Part shown: in pieces, positions 57,225 through 64,000 of the stretch | Position numbering within the stretch: the first letter of the stretch is position 1 | Layout of the letters: each line of letters opens with the position of its first letter | Source: CAZYTX01 sp964650485 | GTDB lineage: Bacteria > RBG-13-61-14 > DATKZS01 | Length of the DNA: 64,000 bases | Reading direction: 5' to 3' | Assembly: GCA_964650485.1 (NCBI GenBank) | Contig: CAZYTX010000015.1 | Span: 7,511 to 71,510 of the forward strand | Made by a program: the position numbers and the translations under genes | The notes under the pieces: generated by a model | Databases searched by the model: none | Told to the model about the DNA's origin: nothing | The model's input: the letters and a program-made list of their open reading frames with translations, nothing else

Positions 57225-60200
57225 TTACACCCCGCAGCACTTCTTGTACTTCTTTCCCGAGCCGCAGGGACAGGGGTCGTTCCTTCCCACCTTGGGGACC
57301 TCGTGCCTGAAGGTCACGGGCTTCTCGTCTTCCGCTGGACTGATGGGCTCGCGGCCCCCGTCGGGCGCTGACTCCGCTGCCTGGGCCGCGGGCATGGCCG
57401 GCCTTCCGCCCCTTCCGGCCCTCATGCCTCGTATTGCCCTGCGCCTCCTCTCCATCCTCTCCTGCTCCGGGTCAACGGGCTGGATGCGGGAGATCCTCTG
57501 CACGGCCTCGGAGTGCACGTTGAACACGAAGTCCTGGAACAGGTTTATGGACTCGCGCTTGTACTCGACCAGGGGGTCCTTCTGCCCGTATCCCGCCAGT
57601 CCGATGCCCTCTTTGAGGTGGTCCATGTCCAGGAGGTGGTCCTGCCACAAAGAGTCAATGGTGAAAAGGTATATGTCCTTCTCCACCTGGTCCATGGTCT
57701 CGGTTCCGATGGCTTCGCGCTTTTGCTGGTACGACTTTATTGCCTGCTCTGCTATCATGCTTGCGAGGTCGTCCGGGTGGGTGGAGTCCAGCTTCTCCGG
57801 GTCCAGGATCACGGCCACCCCGAGCTGCTGCGCCGCCTTGAGGGTCATCTGTTTCCAGTCCCACTCCTCCTCGGGTGTCTTCTCGTCGCCGAAGGAGTAG
57901 ACGATGTCCTCGGCCACCCGGGTGACGGCGTCCTCCACCCGGGCCTGGATGCCCTCCTCCCTCATGATGTCGCGCCGGAGCCCGTAGACTATCTCCCGCT
58001 GCTGGTTCATCACGTCGTCGTAGTCCAGCAGCCGCTTCCTGATCTCGAAGTTGTGTTGCTCGACCTTTGCCTGTGCGCGCTGTATGGCCCTGGACACCAT
58101 CTTGTGCTCGATGGGCTCGTTGTCCTCGATCCCGATCCTGTCCATTATCTTTGCCAGCGAGTCGGAGCCGAAGATGCGCATGAGGTCGTCCTCGAGTGAG
58201 AGGTAGAAGCGAGAGCTTCCCGGGTCCCCCTGCCTGCCGGATCGTCCCCGGAGCTGGTTGTCAATGCGCCGGGACTCGTGCCTCTCGGTGCCGATGATGT
58301 GCAGCCCCCCCTGGTCCACCACCTTGTTGTGCTCGTCCTCCCACGCGGCGCGGAACCTGGCCATGAGCTCCTTGAACCTCTCCTCGTCCCCCTTGGCCGC
58401 GGTCTTGGCCATCATCTCCGGGTTGCCGCCCAGTATGATGTCTGTGCCGCGTCCGGCCATGTTGGTGGATATGGTGACCGCTCCCAGCCGGCCGGCCTGT
58501 GCCACTATCTCTGCCTCCCTCTCGTGGTGCTTGGCGTTCAGGATATTATGGCGTATGCCGCGGTTCTTTAGCATGCGGTGCAGCCGCTCGGACTTCTCCA
58601 CCGAGGTGGTGCCCACCAGTATGGGCTGGCCGGTCTCGTTGACTTGTTCGATCTCTTCCACCACCGCGGCGAACTTCTGCTTCTCGGTCTTGTAAATAAC
58701 ATCCGAATGGTCCTCCCTCACCATGGGCATGTGGGTGGGGATGACCCTCACGTCCATCTTGTAGGTGTTGTGGAACTCCTCCTCCTCGGTCTCCGCGGTG
58801 CCGGTCATTCCGGCAAGCTTCTTGTACATGCGGAAGTAGTTCTGCAGGGTGATGGTGGCGATGGTTTGTGTGGCCTTTGCGATTGAGAGGTTCTCCTTGG
58901 CCTCGATGGCCTGGTGGAGCCCGTCCGAGTACCTTCTCCCTTCCATCTTCCTGCCGGTGAACTCGTCCACTATCACCACCCGTCCGTTCTCGACCATGTA
59001 CTCGTCGTCCAGCTCGAACATGTTGTAGGCTTTGAGGAGCTGGCTTACCACGTGCAGCTTCTCGCTCTTGTCCTGGTAGTCACGGGTGAGCTCGTCCAGC
59101 CTGGCGGCCTTGTCCTCCGCGGACAGGCTCTCGTCACGGTTGATCTCGTCCTCCGCTGTGGAGAGCTCGGGCAGCACGAACACGTCTCCGATGATGCCCA
59201 CGAGCTCCTCCTGTCCCTCCTCGGTCAGCTCGATTGAGTTGTCCTGCTCGTTGTGCGCGTAGAGCAGCCCCTTTTTCAGCTCGTACAGGGTCTTGTTCAT
59301 GCGGAGCTGGTTCTGCACCCGCTCCATCTCCTTTTTTGTCTCCTTGTTGGAGGCGATGAGGTTGAACAGCTCCTTGTTCTTGGGGTCTCCGGCCTGCACC
59401 TGGCAGAGCTTGAAGTAGTACTCCTCGCTGGCGCCGTTGTCCTTCTGCAGGCGGCGGGCCTCGGAGAAAATCTTCCTCACTATCTGCTTCTGCCTTTTCA
59501 CCAGCCGCTCCACCGGCTGCCTGAGCTCGGCATAGGCCCTGGTGTCGTCCCGGTCAACCTCCCCGGATATGATGAGCGGGGTGCGGGCCTCGTCTATGAG
59601 TATCGAGTCAACCTCGTCAACTATGGCGTAGTAGAGGGGATCGGGCTGCACCATCTCTTCCGCCCGGTGCTTCAAGTTGTCGCGCAGGTAGTCGAACCCG
59701 AACTCGGAGTTGGTCCCGTATGTCACGTCGCAGGAGTAGGCCTGCTTCCTCTCCTCGTCGGGCATGTCGTGCTGCAGGGAGGAGGCGGAGAGCCCCAGCA
59801 GGTTGTACACCGGTCCCATCCACTCGGCGTCGCGCCGCGCCAGGTAGTCGTTCACCGTGATGACGTGCACCCCCTGTCCCAGCAGGGCGTTCAGGGCCAC
59901 AGGGCAGGTGGCGGCCAGGGTCTTTCCCTCGCCGGTCTTCATCTCCGCTATCTTGCCCTGGTGCAGGGCGATGGCGCCCAGCATCTGCACGTCGTAATGG
60001 CGCTGTCCCAGGGTGCGCCTGGCAGCCTCCCTGGTGGCGGCGAACACCTCGGGTAACAGCCCGTCGAGCTTTTTCATGTAGCGGTCCCAGTCATCGTCGG
60101 TGAAGTTCCTGCGCTCCTCCTGGACAGCATCCCAGTCTTTATCAAAGATGCGCTTCCGCCACTTCCCGGCCAGGCCGCTCATCTGCTCGTCGGTCATGGA

Positions 60201-60323
60201 CTCGAACTCGGGCTCGAGCGCGTTGATCTCGTGGACTATGGGCCATATCTCTTTTAGCACGCGCTCGTTCTTGGACCCGAAGATCCTGACCGCGATCGAG
60301 CTTAGGCTGGACATTACTGACAT
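57225..60323 (-). CDS. secA: SecA preprotein translocase ATPase, long form
   Basis: This 1032-residue motor drives Sec export through SecYEG. It has Walker A (MKTGEGKTLAATC), the DEAD-type VDEVDSILIDEARTPLIISG, the preprotein cross-linking domain, a RGTDIILGGNP helicase motif, QLRGRSGRQGDPG and a C-terminal SEC-C zinc motif CPCGSGKKYKKCC. It is about 130 residues longer than E. coli SecA because of an insertion near residues 240-360 (RKIFSEARRLQKDNGASEEY and following). This long form occurs in several phyla. The gene has its own promoter. Confidence 0.97.
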   Translation of the reverse strand: MSVMSSLSSIAVRIFGSKNERVLKEIWPIVHEINALEPEFESMTDEQMSGLAGKWRKRIFDKDWDAVQEERRNFTDDDWDRYMKKLDGLLPEVFAATREAARRTLGQRHYDVQMLGAIALHQGKIAEMKTGEGKTLAATCPVALNALLGQGVHVITVNDYLARRDAEWMGPVYNLLGLSASSLQHDMPDEERKQAYSCDVTYGTNSEFGFDYLRDNLKHRAEEMVQPDPLYYAIVDEVDSILIDEARTPLIISGEVDRDDTRAYAELRQPVERLVKRQKQIVRKIFSEARRLQKDNGASEEYYFKLCQVQAGDPKNKELFNLIASNKETKKEMERVQNQLRMNKTLYELKKGLLYAHNEQDNSIELTEEGQEELVGIIGDVFVLPELSTAEDEINRDESLSAEDKAARLDELTRDYQDKSEKLHVVSQLLKAYNMFELDDEYMVENGRVVIVDEFTGRKMEGRRYSDGLHQAIEAKENLSIAKATQTIATITLQNYFRMYKKLAGMTGTAETEEEEFHNTYKMDVRVIPTHMPMVREDHSDVIYKTEKQKFAAVVEEIEQVNETGQPILVGTTSVEKSERLHRMLKNRGIRHNILNAKHHEREAEIVAQAGRLGAVTISTNMAGRGTDIILGGNPEMMAKTAAKGDEERFKELMARFRAAWEDEHNKVVDQGGLHIIGTERHESRRIDNQLRGRSGRQGDPGSSRFYLSLEDDLMRIFGSDSLAKIMDRIGIEDNEPIEHKMVSRAIQRAQAKVEQHNFEIRKRLLDYDDVMNQQREIVYGLRRDIMREEGIQARVEDAVTRVAEDIVYSFGDEKTPEEEWDWKQMTLKAAQQLGVAVILDPEKLDSTHPDDLASMIAEQAIKSYQQKREAIGTETMDQVEKDIYLFTIDSLWQDHLLDMDHLKEGIGLAGYGQKDPLVEYKRESINLFQDFVFNVHSEAVQRISRIQPVDPEQERMERRRRAIRGMRAGRGGRPAMPAAQAAESAPDGGREPISPAEDEKPVTFRHEVPKVGRNDPCPCGSGKKYKKCCGV

Positions 60324-60378
60324 CTATATCAAAACTCCCTTTTCTCAGGACTAGCCATGCAAAAATACTCAACATATT

Positions 60379-60407
60379 AGTATAAATGTGGGGGGAAGAT
60401 GTTGCAA
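60379..60407 (-). promoter_or_regulatory. Predicted sigma70 promoter of secA
   Basis: On the minus strand TTGCAA (60407-60402) and TATACT (60384-60379) are 17 bases apart, ending 55 bases before the secA ATG. Confidence 0.6.
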
Positions 60408-60447
60408 GGGCCAAGGCGGGTCGCGGGTTCTTTAAGGCCCTTTTTCC

Positions 60448-61293
60448 CTATAACAGGGACACGCCGATGAACGGCTTGTACCCCTTTCGCCTGGCTTCTA
60501 AAGCCGTGTGCAAGGTGGGCATGAAGAAGGGGTCGGGAACGTGTACGCCCAGGCCGGGCAGCGGCCTTGTGAACCCGTACTTCTTTCCCTGGAACAGGTA
60601 TCGCAAGAGGGGGAACCTGAACTGGTAGTCGTAGCTAAGCCTTCCCCTGGCCACCAGGCTCACGAAGTCGGCCACTGTCTCCGGGTCCCTGGTGATGCCC
60701 TTTATATTGGGGTGCTTGGTCCTCCATTTCTCCACCGCCTCTTCAGAGCTGAAGAAGCTGTTAAAGTCGCACCAGCCCACCGCGTCGTCCGGCATGTACC
60801 GGAGTGGAACACCGAAGTGCACACGCAGGCTCTTGGGCGAGTAGTGGAGCAGCTTTCCGTCTTTTCCCACGAGTTCGACCGGCTCCTTGGTGTAGCGGCA
60901 CACGGAATTCACCTTCACCTCCTTGCCCGGGAACATGGAGGAGATGCCGCAAACCTCCACCGCGCATTCGCCATACCACTTCTGCTCGCCCTCGACCTCG
61001 ATCCTGTAGTGGTTCTTGAAAGATGCAAAGGGCCGGGCGTAAAAGACCTCGCCCACCTCCGGCACCGGCTCCGCAAGCTTCTCCTCCTGGAAGTACTCGA
61101 TGCCGGCGTGGGCCTCGTTCTGCAGGCCCACCACGATCGCGGCCTCCAGGTCCCTCATGATCCCGGAGAGCTCATCCGGGCCCATGGAGAGGGCCTCGGA
61201 TATCTCCGCCTTCTTGGGGACCGTGCCGTCGGCCACAACCCGGTCCATGATCATCTTCCTCACCTTCTTGGCCTTCTCGTACAACGCCGGCAT
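60448..61293 (-). CDS. MerB-like (organomercurial lyase family) protein
   Basis: This 281-residue protein has a helical N-terminal HTH-like part (KAEISEALSMGPDELSGIMRDLE) and a MerB-like core. YGECAVE carries Cys110 and Glu113 at the positions of MerB Cys96 and Asp99, NSVC has Cys132, and VGWCDFNSFFSSEEAVEKW has Cys175 at the position of Cys159. MerB breaks carbon-mercury bonds using these cysteines. The extra C-terminal 70 residues are not part of MerB. No merR, merA or merT lies nearby, so it may have another role. ATG at 61293 is preferred since AAGGAGAAGG precedes it. Confidence 0.75.
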   Translation of the reverse strand: MPALYEKAKKVRKMIMDRVVADGTVPKKAEISEALSMGPDELSGIMRDLEAAIVVGLQNEAHAGIEYFQEEKLAEPVPEVGEVFYARPFASFKNHYRIEVEGEQKWYGECAVEVCGISSMFPGKEVKVNSVCRYTKEPVELVGKDGKLLHYSPKSLRVHFGVPLRYMPDDAVGWCDFNSFFSSEEAVEKWRTKHPNIKGITRDPETVADFVSLVARGRLSYDYQFRFPLLRYLFQGKKYGFTRPLPGLGVHVPDPFFMPTLHTALEARRKGYKPFIGVSLL

Positions 61294-61481
61294 CAGTCCT
61301 TCTCCTTTCATGTTTCCACAAACACCAAAGACAGCAAGTGGAGAACATTAAAATGTCATTTACTTTCAGTCTTGTCAAAGTAGCCTCTGAATAAATAGAA
61401 TAAATACGTCCTCCTGAATTTGTGGCATAATGGACTGGGTTATCATGGCCCAAAAACCACAACCAAAAGGAGGACAAGACT

Positions 61482-61859
61482 ATGTTACGCGTATCCAGTC
61501 TCTTCAGTCAACTGCTCCACCACTTCCCCCGGTCCGAGTTCGCATCCCTGGTCAAAAAGCACAACGCCGAGTACAAGGCAAAAGGCTTCACCTGCTGGAG
61601 CCAGTTCGTGTCCATGATCTTCTGCCACCTGGCGGGCGCCGGCTCACTCCGGGACATCCGCAACGGGCTCAAGTGCTGCCTGGGAAAGGTGCGGCACCTC
61701 GACCGAAGGCTGCCGCCTCCGGCGGGCATGCTCCTTGACAAAAGAGCGGATTCCGCTAATCACGTCCCTGACACACAAATAGTTGCATCACCTGTGCGCT
61801 TTAATTTTGCTTGCATCGCGTTTGATAATGTGGTAAATTATATTGACTTTAATGAATGA
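61482..61859 (+). pseudogene. Truncated IS4-family transposase (N-terminal DUF4372-type part)
   Basis: About 85 residues match the start of IS4-type transposases with DUF4372 (FSQLLHHFPRSEFASLVKKH, GFTCWSQFVSMIFCHLAGA, SLRDIRNGL, LGKVRHLDRR). The frame then runs into unrelated sequence near 61735, and the DDE catalytic domain is absent. AAAGGAGGACAAG before the ATG is intact. This is the left end of an insertion sequence that lost the rest by deletion. Confidence 0.8.
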
Positions 61860-62026
61860 ATGTTCATTCAGTAACGAGGGTTCTTCAGGAAAACAGGTCG
61901 AATAAACGGGTCTGATAGAATAATGAGGGCCTGATTCAAGATATAGAAATATATAATCATGGTGTCCCGATCAGAGGTGAAGTTCTGGGTCGGGGGAAGT
62001 GAAAACAAATTCAGAGGAGGTCCAAG
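61736..62026. other. Intergenic region between IS4 remnant and acyl-CoA dehydrogenase
   Basis: This 291-base region is AT-rich. It contains the TetR-type palindrome at 61853-61870 beside a TTGACT box (61843-61848), and AGAGGAGGTCC directly before the dehydrogenase ATG. No gene of its own is visible; the tail of the transposase frame crosses its left part. Confidence 0.6.
61853..61870. promoter_or_regulatory. FadR(TetR)-like operator palindrome
   Basis: TGAATGAA and TTCATTCA are perfect 8-base arms around TG. The site resembles the TGAATGA-N4-TCATTCA consensus of the Bacillus FadR (TetR-family, acyl-CoA-responsive) repressor. It lies just downstream of TTGACT and about 155 bases before an acyl-CoA dehydrogenase, so repression of fatty-acid or acyl-CoA oxidation is a natural reading. 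The repressor gene is not in the window. Confidence 0.65.
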
Positions 62027-63889
62027 ATGCCGGGAAAAATAGTTGACAAGAGAGACATCGAGTTCGTGTTATGGGAGCAGCTCGACCTGGAAAAACACCT
62101 TGACCACGAGGTGTTCAAGGGCTATGGCAAGGACGAGTTCAACATGATCATTGAGGAGGCCCTGAAGTTCGCCGAGGGCTCGGTTTACCCGGCCAACGTG
62201 GAGGGCGACAGGGAGGGCGTTCACCTGGAGGACGGCCAGGTAAAGGCCCCTCCCTCCTACAAGCCTGTTTATGACACCATGGTTGAGGGCGGCTGGATGG
62301 GTCTTGCATCCCCCGAGGAGTATGGAGGCCAGGACCTGCCCGAGGTAATCAGCATCGTTGCCAACGAGCTTTTGGTGGCAGGCTCGGTGGCGTTCGCCAT
62401 ATATCCCGGCCTCACCCGGGCCGCGGGCCACCTCATGGAGACCTACTGCAACGACGAGCAGAAGCAGAAGTATCTGCCCAAGATGGTAGAGGGCAAGTGG
62501 CAGGGGACCATGGCGCTGACCGAGCCCCAGGCCGGCTCCGCCCTGGGCGACCTCAAGACCTCGGCCAAGAAGCGCGACGACGGCACATGGAGCATCTCCG
62601 GCAACAAGATTTTCATCTCCGGGGCTGACCACGACATGGTGGAGAACGTGGTCCACCTGGTGCTGGCCAGGGCCGAGGACTCGCCCCCCGGCATCAAGGG
62701 CGTGTCCCTGTTCATCGTGCCCAAGTACAAGGTGGGCGAGGACTCCTCGATGGGCGAGTACAACAACGTGGAGACCCCCAAGGTGGAGGAGAAGATGGGC
62801 ATCCACGGGGCCAGCACTTGCGAGGTGGTGTTCGGCGACAAGGGAGAGTGCGTGGGCGAGCTCATAGGCGAGCTCAACCAGGGCATCAAGTACATGTTCA
62901 AGATGATGAACGAGGCCCGCATAGGCACCGGGCTGCAGGGCGCTGCCAGCGCCTCCGCGGCCTACCTGCACGCGCTCCAGTACGCAAAGGAGCGCATCCA
63001 GGGCACCAGGATCGAGGACATGAAGGACGTGAACGCACCCCGGGTGGAGATCATAAAGCACCCGGATGTTCGCAGGATGCTGCTCACCATGAAGTCCCTG
63101 GTCGAGGGCATGCGCGCGCTAATCTACCGGGGGGTGTGGTACTCGCAGCTATCTGAGATGGAGCAGGACGAGAAGAAAAAGGAGGAGCACGAGGACATTT
63201 TGGGACTGCTCACCCCGGTGATCAAGTCCTATTGCTCGGAGCAGGGCTACATCGTCACCAACCTGGCCATGCAGGTGTACGGGGGTTACGGTTACATCCA
63301 GGAGTATCCGGTGGAGCAGTACGTGCGCGACTGCAAGATTTCGTCCATTTACGAGGGGGCCAACGGCATACAGGCGCTCGACCTTGTGGGAAGGAAGGTG
63401 CTCAACATCAAGAAGCAGATGAAGCCCTACAACGACTTCATGGCCATGCTCCGAGAGTTCGTGGAAAAGAACAAGGGGCATAAGAAGCACGGGGCCGCGG
63501 TGGAGAAGGTGGGCAAGGCCATCGAGACCGTGGACGAGATAACCAAGCTCATGGCGGCAAAGGGCATGGCCGGGGACCAGGGCTTCCCGGTGATGTTCGC
63601 ATCCCCCTTCCTGGAGATGTTCGGGCATACCCTGGTGGGATGGCTTTTAGCCGAGCAGCTACTGATCGCGGACCAGAAGCTGGAAGCGCTGTTCGAGGAC
63701 AAGGGGGCCAAGGACGACGAGAAAAAAAGCACGCTGGTGGAGGAGTCGGACGAGGCTGCGTACTACTCCGGCAAGGTGCGCGCGGCCACCTTCTTCATTG
63801 ACACATTCCTCCCCCACGTGGACGCCATCGCAACCACCATAAAGTCCGAGAACCGCGACATGGTGGAGATTTCGGAGCGGGCCTTCTGA
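62027..63889 (+). CDS. Acyl-CoA dehydrogenase, long form with C-terminal extension
   Basis: This 620-residue flavoenzyme has the ACAD core: MALTEPQAGSALGDLKTSAK (FAD/substrate region), KIFISGADHDM, the helical bundle with MQVYGGYGYIQEYPVEQYV, and the catalytic base Glu in SIYEGANGIQALDLVGRK. The last 170 residues are the C-terminal extension found in long ACADs, ending with a membrane-proximal-like helix. It introduces an alpha-beta double bond in acyl-CoAs and passes electrons to ETF, which is not in the window. It is preceded by AGAGGAGG and, further up, a FadR-like operator. Confidence 0.95.
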   Translation: MPGKIVDKRDIEFVLWEQLDLEKHLDHEVFKGYGKDEFNMIIEEALKFAEGSVYPANVEGDREGVHLEDGQVKAPPSYKPVYDTMVEGGWMGLASPEEYGGQDLPEVISIVANELLVAGSVAFAIYPGLTRAAGHLMETYCNDEQKQKYLPKMVEGKWQGTMALTEPQAGSALGDLKTSAKKRDDGTWSISGNKIFISGADHDMVENVVHLVLARAEDSPPGIKGVSLFIVPKYKVGEDSSMGEYNNVETPKVEEKMGIHGASTCEVVFGDKGECVGELIGELNQGIKYMFKMMNEARIGTGLQGAASASAAYLHALQYAKERIQGTRIEDMKDVNAPRVEIIKHPDVRRMLLTMKSLVEGMRALIYRGVWYSQLSEMEQDEKKKEEHEDILGLLTPVIKSYCSEQGYIVTNLAMQVYGGYGYIQEYPVEQYVRDCKISSIYEGANGIQALDLVGRKVLNIKKQMKPYNDFMAMLREFVEKNKGHKKHGAAVEKVGKAIETVDEITKLMAAKGMAGDQGFPVMFASPFLEMFGHTLVGWLLAEQLLIADQKLEALFEDKGAKDDEKKSTLVEESDEAAYYSGKVRAATFFIDTFLPHVDAIATTIKSENRDMVEISERAF

Positions 63890-63910
63890 GAGGAAGACCT
63901 CTGTACGGTT

Positions 63911-63928
63911 GAGTTGTGAGTTGTGAGG
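63911..63928. repeat. GTTGTGAG repeat, second site
   Basis: GAGTTGTGAGTTGTGAGG repeats the word found at 55304-55320, outside genes. It is likely a further member of a dispersed short repeat family. Confidence 0.5.
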
Positions 63929-63969
63929 TAAGCGGGCAGCGGCTAACTAGTAGTCCTTCACAAATGATA

Positions 63970-63998
63970 TTGACGGTTGCAAGTTTTGTTGGTATACT
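63970..63998 (+). promoter_or_regulatory. Strong predicted sigma70 promoter at the right edge
   Basis: TTGACG and TATACT are separated by exactly 17 bases. The transcript it would drive lies beyond the window. Confidence 0.65.
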
Positions 63999-64000
63999 CC

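Noticed and set aside
60448..61293. Mercury-resistance operon
   Set aside because: Only a MerB-like gene is present; no merR, merT, merP or merA.
61482..61859. Complete IS4 insertion sequence
   Set aside because: Only about 85 residues of transposase remain and no terminal inverted repeats could be matched.
1..64000. CRISPR arrays, rRNA or tRNA genes and prophage
   Set aside because: No regularly spaced direct repeats, tRNA-like cloverleafs or phage structural genes were seen.

Overview
The window looks like chromosome of a GC-rich, anaerobic, Gram-negative (diderm) bacterium, most likely from the Desulfobacterota (old Deltaproteobacteria) or a relative; no marker gene here fixes the taxon. 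Diderm signs are a heptose-7-phosphate kinase, a heptosyltransferase-type GT9, TolR/TonB-like proteins and an EnvC-like amidase activator. Anaerobic signs are a glycyl radical enzyme, an anaerobic sulfatase-maturase-like radical SAM protein, formate-tetrahydrofolate ligase, a RACo-like corrinoid reactivase, a MtbA/UroD-like methyltransferase and three cobalamin-binding-type radical SAM proteins. Aromatic biosynthesis enters by the archaeal-type ADTH synthase / DHQ synthase II route.

Layout. 1-5144: EnvC-like activator (cut by the window edge), then on the minus strand a zinc-ribbon protein, a large chemoreceptor, a small unknown protein and the heptose kinase. 5305-7493: AEC transporter and sulfatase-maturase-like protein. 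7503-13532 (minus): FnIII protein, HisA, a split acyl-CoA mutase with isobutyryl-CoA-mutase-type residues, a membrane protein and Fhs. 13778-16631: zinc ribbon, histidine phosphatase, beta-propeller protein, NrtR-like NUDIX regulator. 16745-21785: a tight five-gene operon (DUF885, ATP-grasp-like, methyltransferase, two kappa-GST/HCCA-isomerase-like proteins) that I cannot assign to a known pathway and regard as the best candidate for an undescribed system.

21834-28561: SRPBCC-like exported protein, UroD-like methyltransferase, archaeal-type shikimate pair, NagB-like protein, M20 peptidase. 28715-34524: HlyD/ABC/ABC-2 exporter, OPT transporter, single-domain response regulator. 34525-39936: IS630-like fragment, glycyl radical enzyme, class II aldolase, membrane metallophosphoesterase. 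39937-43255 (minus): an odd operon of TolR, TonB-like, GDP-mannose dehydratase and HPr-kinase-like protein, without TolQ. 43412-53999 (minus): a long, mostly overlapping gene chain of surface-glycan genes (GT-C-like, GT2, GT9), two radical SAM proteins, RACo, PepA and a lipid kinase. 54281-64000: duplicated-domain lipoprotein, DUF2442, a third radical SAM protein, SecA, a MerB-like protein, an IS4 remnant and an acyl-CoA dehydrogenase preceded by a FadR(TetR)-like operator.

Non-coding DNA holds two copies of a CACAGAG-rich palindromic repeat, a more diverged relative, GTTGTGAG repeats, several good sigma70-type promoters and one clear terminator. I saw no tRNA, rRNA or CRISPR array. All family calls come from reading motifs by eye; no database search was run.
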